A stretch of 64,000 bases of DNA from Rhizobium viscosum (GTDB lineage Bacteria > Pseudomonadota > Alphaproteobacteria > Rhizobiales > Rhizobiaceae). Position numbers and translations under genes: made by a program. Of this stretch, positions 10,761-18,203 are shown piece by piece (position 1 is the stretch's first letter; the number at the start of each line of letters is the position of its first letter). Under the pieces are notes generated by a model. The model searched no databases. It worked only from the letters and a program-made list of their open reading frames with translations, and was not told where the DNA came from. Location of the stretch: NCBI RefSeq assembly GCF_014873945.1, contig NZ_JADBEC010000001.1:1964001-2028000 (forward strand), given 5' to 3'.

Positions 10761-10831
10761 TGTTTTCTGGACTGAACCTGGTACGGTCAGCCGGGTCGAT
10801 GAGACGCCGGCTGTTTTAGAGCGCTACCGGC

Positions 10832-11101
10832 TTATTCCGCTGCTTCCGCTTTCGGCATTACAGACACGTACACGCGACCATTGGCCTTCGTTCGGTAGTC
10901 CACATTGCCAGCCGTAAGCGCAAAAATAGTGTGATCCTTGCCGAGGCCGACATTGGCGCCCGGATGCCACTGCGTACCGCGCTGGCGAACGATGATGTTG
11001 CCGGCTACGACGTTCTCGCCGCCGAACTTCTTCACGCCGAGGCGCTTGGAATCGGAATCGCGACCGTTACGCGAGGAACCGCCAGCTTTTTTATGTGCCA
11101 T
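10832..11101 (-). CDS. rpmA: 50S ribosomal protein L27
   Basis: L27 reaches the peptidyl-transferase centre with its N-terminal tail. The 89-aa protein begins [16 protein letters not shown] and contains '[24 protein letters not shown]' and 'GKDHTIFAL', which are family signatures. A GGAG ribosome site precedes the start. It lies 34 bases downstream of rplU, the usual partner, and is followed by an intrinsic terminator. Confidence 0.98.
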   Translation of the reverse strand: MAHKKAGGSSRNGRDSDSKRLGVKKFGGENVVAGNIIVRQRGTQWHPGANVGLGKDHTIFALTAGNVDYRTKANGRVYVSVMPKAEAAE

Positions 11102-11135
11102 TGGAGTTCTCCTTTAAACCTGAAACCCGTTGATC

Positions 11136-11453
11136 TTACTTGGCGGCCACGATGTCCGTGATGCGGACAACCGTGTGATGCTGGCGATGGCCGCGCGAAC
11201 GCTTCGAATTCTGACGACGACGCTTCTTGAAGGCGATAACCTTCTTGCCGCGGGTCTGGTCGACGACTTCCGCCTTGACGGAGGCGCCGGCTACGAAGGG
11301 CGCACCGATCGCCGCGTCGGCGCCTTCGCCGATCACGAGGACTTCGGTGAATTCAATGGAGTCGCCAGCGGAGGCTTCAAGCTTCTCGATGGTCAGCACG
11401 TCATTGGCTGCCACACGGTACTGCTTACCGCCGGTCTTGATGACTGCGAACAT
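11136..11453 (-). CDS. rplU: 50S ribosomal protein L21
   Basis: L21 binds 23S rRNA in the large subunit. The 105-aa protein starts [14 protein letters not shown] and has '[24 protein letters not shown]' near the C terminus, both diagnostic. It is first in the rplU-rpmA operon. A candidate promoter lies about 180 bases upstream, leaving an untranslated leader of that order. Confidence 0.98.
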   Translation of the reverse strand: MFAVIKTGGKQYRVAANDVLTIEKLEASAGDSIEFTEVLVIGEGADAAIGAPFVAGASVKAEVVDQTRGKKVIAFKKRRRQNSKRSRGHRQHHTVVRITDIVAAK

Positions 11454-11757
11454 TATTTTATCCTTTCATGTTCGATCCAGCTCTCCCCGCGGATCGCAGG
11501 TGGCTGTCTTCTTATCAGTCGAAGTTAAGCAGGGATTTCAGGGAACTAGCCCGGAACTCTGGTCTGCCGGTGAAACCCCGCGCGAGCGCGAGGCGGGCAA
11601 GGGGCGGATTACTCCACTCCTATTGCGGATGCGGGATACGCGAGTGACAGAAAGGTGTCAAGGCAAAAGGATGGAAAAGCTTGAGATTTCGGCTTGCCAG
11701 TCTGTCATTTGCTCGTTATGAGAACGCCCGCGCCGAACAAGCGCCGACCAAGACCGC
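11454..11757. other. Intergenic region between rplU and tRNA-Ser
   Basis: About 300 bases with no supported gene. It carries the untranslated leader of rplU on the minus strand and, next to the tRNA, its probable promoter on the plus strand. Short open frames here overlap the leader and look spurious. Confidence 0.5.
11633..11661 (-). promoter_or_regulatory. Candidate rplU-rpmA promoter
   Basis: On the minus strand a perfect TTGACA (11661-11656) is followed after 17 bases by TATCCC (11638-11633). Strong -35 with a loose -10 is common for housekeeping promoters in Rhizobiales. The position fits transcription of rplU-rpmA. Confidence 0.45.
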
Positions 11758-11847
11758 GGAGAGGTGGCAGAGTGGTCGAATGCACCGCACTCGAAATGCG
11801 GCATACCTGCAAGGGTATCGTGGGTTCAAATCCCACCCTCTCCGCCA
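11758..11847 (+). tRNA. tRNA-Ser (anticodon CGA)
   Basis: A 90-base tRNA with the acceptor stem GGAGAGG/CCTCTCC, discriminator G and an encoded CCA (11845-11847). The anticodon loop CTCGAAA gives CGA. The long variable arm (ATACC/GGTAT) marks it as a serine tRNA, and the T arm reads GGGTTCAAATCCC. It stands at the left edge of the accessory region, and tRNA genes are frequent integration sites. Confidence 0.97.
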
Positions 11848-11865
11848 TTTTGGACCGGTCCATTC

Positions 11866-13141
11866 TGGACACATAGGTTACGGTTTATACCGGAGACATG
11901 GGTAACACTTTTGGCCCGAAGGGGTTTTGGAGTGGTTCGAGCCTGCATGTCTCATCATCGAAGTATCCCAAATCATAGTCCATGAAGCTAGCCAGCCAGA
12001 TATGGTCCTCGACCTGTTTGATGCCGACGGTCTGACCGGCAAAGACGAGGCTGAGATTGATCTTCTTGCGGTCGAAACAGATGCGTCCGCATGTGGTGAC
12101 GGTGACGGCCTTGTCGTGAAACGGATAATCGAGGTCAGGCAGGCCAGTATAGCTGCGCGGTGACGCCGCGTAGCACTCGGCCGGGCAATGCATGTCGAGC
12201 GCCTGGTGCGGCCGCTCATTGTTGAAGCAGTCGATGAAGTCGTCGAACTTTGCCTGCTGCTGAAGGAAGTTGGCGGCGGCTGGCTTGGTGGTCTCCAGCT
12301 TCAGAGTGAGGTGCATGCGCTCATGGCGCCCGTTCTGCTGCGGGCAGCCCGGTTTGATGCGCTCGATGTCGATGCCCAGGCGCAGCCACCAGACCGACAG
12401 CTTGCTGAGGTTGAACAGCGCGTTGGGGCTTGCGAAAGGAACCCCGTTGTCGGTGCGAATGGCGTTGGGCAGGCCAAACTCTTTGAATACGCTTTCGAAT
12501 ACGGTGAAGGCATAGGCTTCCTTGGTGGTCGAGAGCGCTTCGCAGGCGATCAGATAGCGACTGGCAAAGTCGGTGATCGTCAGCGGATAGCAATAGCGCC
12601 GGTCGGCGAGCATGAACTCGCCCTTGTAGTCGGCACACCACAGCTCGTTGGGCCGACAGGAGTGGGAAAGCGCTGTCCCCGTCGCCTTGTTGCGTCGCCG
12701 CTTGCGGCGCTCGACCATGTCGTGCCGGTCGAGAACCGCATGCACCGTCGAGATCGCCGGCCTGTGCACATCCGGGTACAGCCGGGCCAACCGTTCGCGT
12801 ATCTTCGGCGCACCCCAAGTCGGCTTGTCCTGCTTCAGGCGCACAATCAGCTTCTCGATTTGAAACGGAAGCTGATTGGCATGGCGGTAAGGCCGGCGCG
12901 ATCGATCCGTCAGCCCTTCCAGGCCGCTGTCGTTGTAGCGTGTGAGGATCTTGTAACCCGTCTTGCGCGAGATATCGAACTCCCGGCAAAGCACGGCCAT
13001 CTTCTCGCCGTCCAGCAGCCGGGCGATGAACTTCAGCCGCTCTTCCATGACGTTACACTCCTTCCAAGGCACCTTGCTCTCCTTGCAAAGGGCCGAAAGT
13101 GTAACCCATCTAGCCGGAATGAACTGTCACCCATCTCTCAG
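11866..13141 (-). mobile_element. Insertion sequence of the IS481 family
   Basis: One intact transposase lies between imperfect terminal inverted repeats. The repeats can be aligned over at least 47 bases (11871-11917 against the complement of 13090-13136) with about 36 matches. Each end contains two copies of a TGGGTNACA-like submotif. The outermost base cannot be fixed by eye, and no target duplication was recognised. The element begins about 20 bases after the tRNA-Ser CCA end. Confidence 0.82.
11885..13072 (-). CDS. IS481 family transposase
   Basis: A 395-aa DDE transposase. An N-terminal helix-turn-helix (about 15-60, 'VLCREFDISRKTGYKILTRYNDSGLEGLTDRSRRP') binds the ends. The rve-type core has D148 (WCADYKG), D208 (IRTDNG) and E251 (QNGRHERMH), so the catalytic triad is complete and the copy is probably active. 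The start at 13072 gives the leader MPWKECNVMEERLKF commonly annotated for this group; an ATG at 13048 is possible. A C-terminal SH3-like domain (about 330-395) is also typical. Confidence 0.93.
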   Translation of the reverse strand: MPWKECNVMEERLKFIARLLDGEKMAVLCREFDISRKTGYKILTRYNDSGLEGLTDRSRRPYRHANQLPFQIEKLIVRLKQDKPTWGAPKIRERLARLYPDVHRPAISTVHAVLDRHDMVERRKRRRNKATGTALSHSCRPNELWCADYKGEFMLADRRYCYPLTITDFASRYLIACEALSTTKEAYAFTVFESVFKEFGLPNAIRTDNGVPFASPNALFNLSKLSVWWLRLGIDIERIKPGCPQQNGRHERMHLTLKLETTKPAAANFLQQQAKFDDFIDCFNNERPHQALDMHCPAECYAASPRSYTGLPDLDYPFHDKAVTVTTCGRICFDRKKINLSLVFAGQTVGIKQVEDHIWLASFMDYDLGYFDDETCRLEPLQNPFGPKVLPMSPV

Positions 13142-13312
13142 GAAGGGCAACCTTGGGCCTCAAGGCATTACCGCGATCTGTTGATTTCTCTTGGTATGAG
13201 ATGCCCTTGCTAAGTGTGGTAAGGGCCGCATTCGCGGCACGTTCTGCTACTACAAGATATTCTGACTGCTATCTATTGAGCCGGATGCGGGCTCGGATGT
13301 CCACTCACTTTG

Positions 13313-14854
13313 CTACCGTCTCCCACGCAGCAGGGCAGGAATATTTTGTTTCCGTGTCTTAAGTTTGCTGAAATCGCCGGAGATTATTGCGTTCCTTATC
13401 GCTGATATCGCATGCGGCAGGGCTTGAATGGTCGCCTTATCTCCCAAATATTCGGCGCCAATTTTTTGTATATATAAAGCAGCAGACAGGGCATCGACCC
13501 ATCTCTCGGTATCTGCGCAATAACTGAACAGTGCGTCGCTCGCTTTAACGAGAGATCTCCGATCTAGTTCATTTAAAGCCGCTTCATTTACCTGTATGGA
13601 TTTAAGCTCTTTAATAGCGGATCCGGCGCGGCCTAATCGTTTCAAACATAAAGCCAGGTTTAATTGCCGCCTGATGAGGGATGGATGCCTAGCGGGAAGG
13701 TTTTTCTCAGCGAGATCTATAGACTCTCTTAATACATCAAGTGCTTCTTCTTCCCTCTCGCTTCTAACAAGGAAGTCTCCAAGGTTGTTCAGGCGTATGC
13801 CAAGATGATACCTCCCGCCGTCACCAGCTTTCCGTAATTTATCGACGCAGTCCTTCGTGATATTAATAGCCTCTTGCAAGCGTCCAAGTTCGCCCAAACA
13901 AGCGGCAACGTTTGCCTCAATCCTAGTAATGAAAAGATCGTCTTCATCTTTGTTCTGCTGCAAAATCTTCAAAGCGGCCTTAAAGTGCTTTAAAGCCGCT
14001 AATTGATTATCCTCAGCAGCGGCCATCGACGCTTTGCATACTGCAAGTTGTATTTCTGCATCACTATCGACTGCGGGCAGTTTCCGGATTGCCGATTCGG
14101 CTGTCTTTACGACGAGTTTGGCATGCGCGAATTCGCCTGCCGCCGCGTTGGTCAAAGCCTCAACAGCCAAAAGCCGGACAATAACGTAGGGATCCAGATC
14201 CCCAGACAACGCAGCTTTCGCTTCGTTAAACGTAGCAAGGAGTTTCCCCCTGTCGCCGTTCATTTCGATCTGATCCAGTAGTCCGATTAAGGTATTAATG
14301 CTGGGCTCGAGATAAAACGCGCGTCTCGATAGAGTTTCAGCTTCGGCGAACCGCAAATCTAAGAACGCCAAAGTGGCCCGAGCGGAAACCATCTCGGCTT
14401 CCAGCCTTGAATTTAGGTGTGAGGATTTTCCAATTTCTTCAATTAAGCGTTCAGCGCTTGCAAAGGAGCCGGCTTTAATTTCCCTCCTGAGTTCTTCTAA
14501 ATTTCCAGATATGCGCTTCTCTTCTAGATTGTGGAGTAACGCCCCAAGCTGTATCTGGGCATTTTCTACGTATTCTAGATATTTTTGAGGGTCGCGAATT
14601 ATCTCGTTGAGATTATCAATTTGTTTCTGCAGATATTCTATCTGCTGTTTCGCAATGTTCGCTTCGGCTTTAAGTAAGGACTCGCTAATATTGCGTATCT
14701 CTATTTGTTGATTTCTAATTTCTTCAGTTCTTTTCTCGATTGCATTTAGATGTTCTTCCGGAGTGATCCCTATCTGTATGCGTTCAACATTTCCAGATAT
14801 TTGGATGTTTCCACTTCCGCCAATAATTTTATTTATAGACCGAATCCCGAACAT
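13313..14854 (-). CDS. Coiled-coil and TPR protein with N-terminal RHIM-like motif
   Basis: A 513-aa cytoplasmic protein with three parts. Residues 8-30 hold a glycine-rich IIGGSGNIQIS...IQIG motif. Residues about 34-115 are charged and heptad-like, predicted as coiled coil. Residues about 140-480 are tetratricopeptide-like helical pairs ('AEAETLSRRAFYLEP', 'NNLGDFLVRSEREEEALDVLRESIDLAEKNL' region, 'LNLALCLKRLGRAGSAIKEL'). No ATPase or nuclease motif is visible. Its ATG shares one base with the stop of the upstream membrane gene (TAATG), and both proteins carry the same motif. Base composition is clearly more AT-rich than the flanking core. Family name unknown; a sensor or adaptor role in a motif-driven assembly is inferred. 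Confidence 0.8.
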   Translation of the reverse strand: MFGIRSINKIIGGSGNIQISGNVERIQIGITPEEHLNAIEKRTEEIRNQQIEIRNISESLLKAEANIAKQQIEYLQKQIDNLNEIIRDPQKYLEYVENAQIQLGALLHNLEEKRISGNLEELRREIKAGSFASAERLIEEIGKSSHLNSRLEAEMVSARATLAFLDLRFAEAETLSRRAFYLEPSINTLIGLLDQIEMNGDRGKLLATFNEAKAALSGDLDPYVIVRLLAVEALTNAAAGEFAHAKLVVKTAESAIRKLPAVDSDAEIQLAVCKASMAAAEDNQLAALKHFKAALKILQQNKDEDDLFITRIEANVAACLGELGRLQEAINITKDCVDKLRKAGDGGRYHLGIRLNNLGDFLVRSEREEEALDVLRESIDLAEKNLPARHPSLIRRQLNLALCLKRLGRAGSAIKELKSIQVNEAALNELDRRSLVKASDALFSYCADTERWVDALSAALYIQKIGAEYLGDKATIQALPHAISAIRNAIISGDFSKLKTRKQNIPALLRGRR

Positions 14855-15057
14855 TAGCCGCGCTGCTCGTTATCATCGCCGCTTTCGATGATGTTCTTTG
14901 TATTTCCAGTGCCCCCTATTTGGATGTTGCGTGAGCCTCCAGTTATTAGATTATGGGTTTTCTTTCTTCTCTGCCGCTGAATGAATAGGTAAGGGAGCCC
15001 CACCACGGCGCAGATTGCGGAGACAATGGTTGCCCAGCCGGTTATGGATTCAAACAT
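14854..15057 (-). CDS. Small single-span membrane protein with C-terminal RHIM-like motif
   Basis: A 67-aa protein. Residues about 4-27 form one hydrophobic span ('ITGWATIVSAICAVVGLPYL'), followed by the basic stop RQRRKK, then a cytoplasmic tail with NLITGGSRNIQIGGTGNTKNI (residues 36-56) and an acidic end. The tail motif closely matches the N terminus of the downstream TPR protein. The ATG at 15057 is preferred because AGGA lies seven bases upstream; a start at 15087 has none. It is translationally coupled to the TPR gene by a one-base overlap. No family is recognised. A membrane effector or anchor recruited through the shared motif is a hypothesis. Confidence 0.72.
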   Translation of the reverse strand: MFESITGWATIVSAICAVVGLPYLFIQRQRRKKTHNLITGGSRNIQIGGTGNTKNIIESGDDNEQRG

Positions 15058-15187
15058 AAAAATTCCTGATATCGTTGGAGATTGCATTTTGGATTGAATA
15101 ATCCGCGCGAGGTTGTATGTCGAGATTGATTTTCAATGCAGAATGGTGAGCTAGCGACGGCCGAACGCGCGGGAAACAAACATGTCA

Positions 15188-15217
15188 ATCACCCGGCGCT
15201 GGCTCAACGCCGGGTGA
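15188..15217. terminator. Strong hairpin after the GIY-YIG gene
   Basis: A perfect 11-bp stem (15188-15198/15208-15217 region, arms ATCACCCGGCG and CGCCGGGTGAT) with a 9-base loop. Neither side has a clean T run, so it may be a terminator of the minus-strand nuclease transcript or a stability element. It separates the two accessory gene pairs. Confidence 0.5.
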
Positions 15218-15230
15218 TCCCACATTTCTT

Positions 15231-15995
15231 TCAGCAATTCCAAAACCGGACAGGATTTTGCACGTGCTTGAGTTCGTGGGCCGTTATCCGTTTGCCTCTC
15301 GCGCCGACGTAGAGATCCCATATCTCTTTCGGTGCATCCCGCCCGATAAAGCCGAGCCTATGTGCCTCAGAGCCATCGGCATAAGGGACGTCAGGGAAGT
15401 TGTCGGCAGTTGCGGCCATCCACCTCTCGGCCTCAAACGCTCCTACAACCACGCCGCGGACAACAGCGAGCACATACTGAGCATTCTCAGCGCGTGACCT
15501 TGAAATTCTCCAGCAATAGCGGACGAGATTGTAGATTGCTCGACGATCGAACCTATTATCAAGCTTGTTAATGTTGATCAGGACAAGGCGATGCTCAGGG
15601 TTCGAAGGAAATGCCGGCAGGCTGTATTTGTCCACGATCTCGACATGGTTCATGGGGCCGCGGTCGCTGCTGGCGTGACCACCCTGAATGTTGGTGAGGC
15701 CTGGATAGGCATCGATCAATGCAGCCTCGACTTCAAAGATCGCTGCCTCAGGAATCTCATGACGATGGATGACATGTAGCACTTCAAGTCCAGCATTCTT
15801 TATCGCCCGGATGCGATCGAGCTTCGATCCAAGTGTCTGGCTATCGTCATCTGCTAAGTCCGCGACGCCGGCGGCATGATCGAATACGCGATTGTTACGA
15901 CCTTTGCCGACGTAAAACGTCTCGCCGTTCCGCGGATCGATAAGGCGATAGACGTAGTAGCCGAGCCGCTCACATACTTCTTCAGAAAATCGCAA
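15231..15995 (-). CDS. GIY-YIG nuclease family protein, LEM-3-like
   Basis: A 254-aa protein whose first 110 residues form a GIY-YIG nuclease domain. YYVYRL (13-18) stands for GIY, FYVGKG (27-32) for YIG, then R33/R36, a glutamate in 'AAIFEVEAALI' (E88 or E90) and 'LTNIQGGH'. This is the LEM-3-like subgroup, which cuts DNA. The remaining 140 residues include 'RFDRRAIYNLVRYCWRIS', a recurrent tail in this group that may bind nucleic acid. It follows the ClpP/PAN gene by nine bases, so they are probably co-transcribed. Role is unknown; defence or mobile-element maintenance are both possible. Confidence 0.83.
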   Translation of the reverse strand: MRFSEEVCERLGYYVYRLIDPRNGETFYVGKGRNNRVFDHAAGVADLADDDSQTLGSKLDRIRAIKNAGLEVLHVIHRHEIPEAAIFEVEAALIDAYPGLTNIQGGHASSDRGPMNHVEIVDKYSLPAFPSNPEHRLVLININKLDNRFDRRAIYNLVRYCWRISRSRAENAQYVLAVVRGVVVGAFEAERWMAATADNFPDVPYADGSEAHRLGFIGRDAPKEIWDLYVGARGKRITAHELKHVQNPVRFWNC

Positions 15996-16004
15996 GGCTG
16001 TCCC

Positions 16005-17318
16005 TCAGTTCAAGCTGATGATCTTCGCCGGCGAAAAGTTCTGAAACTTCTTAACCCCGCTGACCATTCCCTTGCCTGGCATGGGTGTGCCAATCGACCC
16101 TTTTAGCCAGCACTGCTTCTTTGAGTAATTGTAGGTGAAGGCCATGCAGCGACTGTCGTCAACGCAGGCGAGGCGACAGTCGATCGGCGTCTTGGCGGTG
16201 CTGTGAGGGCGCGGGGAGAGATCACCGCCTCGAAAGTCAACGTCGTGAAAGAGTGCGCTCTGCGGGTCGATCGTTCCAAGAGCAAATGTGGGCGGGTCGG
16301 CGTCGGCACCGCTGAGGAATCGGCCTGAGAAGGCGATACTATTTCCATCTGCCCGGCCCGCGCTGGATTTGAGGAAGCAGTTCGGCCCTTTTGTGATCTT
16401 TGGGTTGGCGTTGAAGGTGAAGGCCTTGCATTGACCGTTCATGACCAGACAGTTCTGGGCGCATTCGGCTGCGTCGCTTGTTCGGATCGAAGAAATGTCG
16501 TCGCCGAAGAGGTCCAAGCCGGTATAGATGGCGATCCGATTTGGACGCTTTGTGAACTCTTCGATCGGTGAGAGTTTCGCTTGTGTCTGCGGCGTCGGTG
16601 TAGTGATTACTGCTGTTTCGGTCGAGTGCGGCTGATCCGATGTCGCTCGCTGCGTCGTTGGTCCCGTCACGCTCATCGCGTCTGGGGCGGGCAAAGACGA
16701 ATCTGGTGCTGCCGGTGTGCCGGCAGCCGTGGACGGCATTGGCTCACCGCCAGTTCGATTGAGCTTATAATGCTCAATCTCTTCTGGCGTGAAGACGTGC
16801 ATGTCATTCGGTGGCGTCTTGAACATGACGCTCAACACGTCCACAGGAGTATCGAAGCGGTTGAGGACGTCAATGATGTCGGAAATCGTGAGCTGCGCTC
16901 CCACAAGATCCGAAGCATCAGACGATATCTGGTGCACGCCGAGCTTGCCGTCGACTTTCCGCTCGACACCCGCAAGAAACATATAAGCACATGCCGATAA
17001 GCATGCGCTGTCTTTCGGGATGTAGGTTGCGAGCTTCCGCTCGCGAATGTCGTCTGCCATCAGCAAACCCATTTGCACGGCGCCGCCTGAGCTGTTCAAG
17101 GTAACAAGTTTAGCGCCTGGCGCTGCATGAAGAGCGCGCCGGAAGTTGAGTGCTGAGCCGACGTCGATATCGCCGTTCATCACTATGACATCTGGCTTGG
17201 CGTCATCCACGACAAACGGACCAAAGACTTTCTCAGACGCGGCGGCAGGACTGGTCATTGTTGTTCCACATAGCGCAGCGCTCACCACGGCAGATCGAAG
17301 CAATTTACGCATGAACAA
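16005..17318 (-). CDS. Secreted ClpP-fold protein with two PAN/Apple-like modules
   Basis: A 437-aa exported protein. Residues 1-28 are a signal peptide ending near PAAAS. Residues about 30-190 resemble the ClpP/crotonase serine-protease fold of periplasmic proteins: 'LVTLNSSGGAVQMG' (oxyanion loop), 'SACLSACAYMFLAG' with the probable nucleophile S109, and 'GKLGVHQ' with H129. A Pro/Thr/Ala-rich linker (about 190-250) follows. Two cysteine-rich PAN/Apple-like modules (about 260-345 and 345-430) have matching 'C..AFTFN' and 'CMAFTYNYS' cores and usually bind protein or carbohydrate. The combination suggests an envelope protease or scaffold. Substrate unknown. Confidence 0.78.
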   Translation of the reverse strand: MFMRKLLRSAVVSAALCGTTMTSPAAASEKVFGPFVVDDAKPDVIVMNGDIDVGSALNFRRALHAAPGAKLVTLNSSGGAVQMGLLMADDIRERKLATYIPKDSACLSACAYMFLAGVERKVDGKLGVHQISSDASDLVGAQLTISDIIDVLNRFDTPVDVLSVMFKTPPNDMHVFTPEEIEHYKLNRTGGEPMPSTAAGTPAAPDSSLPAPDAMSVTGPTTQRATSDQPHSTETAVITTPTPQTQAKLSPIEEFTKRPNRIAIYTGLDLFGDDISSIRTSDAAECAQNCLVMNGQCKAFTFNANPKITKGPNCFLKSSAGRADGNSIAFSGRFLSGADADPPTFALGTIDPQSALFHDVDFRGGDLSPRPHSTAKTPIDCRLACVDDSRCMAFTYNYSKKQCWLKGSIGTPMPGKGMVSGVKKFQNFSPAKIISLN

Positions 17319-17490
17319 GCTCCCAGCCCGAGATTATCAAACTACATACGCCTCAACCTGACAAGGTTGTTGCAGGCCCGACGCTGCATATTCTGGATTG
17401 CGGTTAATCGACGACGTCTGTGCCGGGATAATCCTTGGCACCCCTCCAGGGGCATCCTACGCGTGATCTTCAATAGCGATTGGAGATCAC

Positions 17491-17634
17491 ATGGCAACAA
17501 TCCAAAAACTCAGAGGACGATGGCAAGCACGGGTTCGTGGCGCGGTATGAAGTCCCGCTGCAAGTCGTTCGACAACAAGCTCGAAGCGGAGAAGTGAGCA
17601 CGTGACCTAGCCGACATCGGAATCGTGTAGCGGC
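17491..17634 (+). pseudogene. Decayed N-terminus of a tyrosine-type integrase
   Basis: The ATG at 17491 opens 'MATIQKLRGRWQARVRG', a typical arm-binding start of phage/island integrases, but it stops after 19 codons. The next segment, in another frame, reads RGMKSRCKSFDNKLEAEK, then a stop where family members have tryptophan (KWARDL), then ARDLADIGIV and another stop. So there is at least one frameshift and one nonsense change, and no catalytic domain remains. It marks the island as once integrase-borne. Confidence 0.72.
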
Positions 17635-18203
17635 TTGCCCTTTGCCTGAAGTCATTGATCGGCGCCATCGCTGGCGACAGCATCATCACGCATCTGCTGC
17701 ACGCGTGGCAAAGGTTCGGCCGCCATATCCATGCCGCCGGCAACCGGCTGCAGCCCTTTGCCGATCGCCGAGCCGAAGGCATCGGCCGCCGCTCCGCCGG
17801 CCAGCCTTTTCAGTATATTCTGGCCGCAGCGCGAAACGATCCTAATTTTCCTGATAGAGGGGGACTTTCGCCACGTCATCCAGCCTTTCGCCTTTCCTGT
17901 ATTGCTGAGAGGGCGTCGGGAGAAGTCAGCGGCGAGAAAGGCCCATTTGTTTTCGGGGCCTGCATAGGATGCATAAGATGCATAAGATGCATAGGCAGTT
18001 TTCCACTGCTCTATAGGAAATGTCAGATTCAATACCTGTCATGTCGCCGTCCGACATTTCCCACACGACCAATGAAAAATCCTATGCAAGTTATGCATCC
18101 TATGCGCTGAAGGTATTCGAAGGCCTGTCATCTGGACTCGGAATTTCCGGCCCGATGCATATCCGGTTCGGCGAGAACATCATGATGGTGGTGATGCCGG
18201 CGT
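17635..18203. other. Remnant stretch with inverted 9-bp repeat arrays
   Basis: No confident gene. The minus-strand frame 17652-18032 and the plus-strand frame 18020-18203 each begin with an S-Y-A repeat encoded by the array. The minus frame continues into a hydrophobic, gene-like tail (ILKRLAGGAAADAFGSAIGK) without a family I recognise. Together they look like fragments left after deletion in the accessory region. Confidence 0.4.
17961..18106. repeat. Inverted arrays of a 9-bp repeat around a palindrome
   Basis: Four tandem units of TGCATARGA lie at 17961-17996, and three units in the opposite orientation (TCCTATGCA type) at 18080-18106. Between them GGAAATGTC (18016-18024) pairs with GACATTTCC (18053-18061). 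The arrangement is symmetric around about 18038. Each unit is three codons long, so the array translates as repeated SYA on both outward-reading strands. Confidence 0.8.

Noticed and set aside
11760..17640. Duplicate tRNA-Ser 3' end as a right attachment site
   Set aside because: I looked for a copy of the T-arm and acceptor sequence near the integrase remnant and found none, so no attachment pair is claimed.
17961..18106. CRISPR array
   Set aside because: The 9-bp units are directly tandem, without spacers, and reverse direction in the middle. There are no cas genes.
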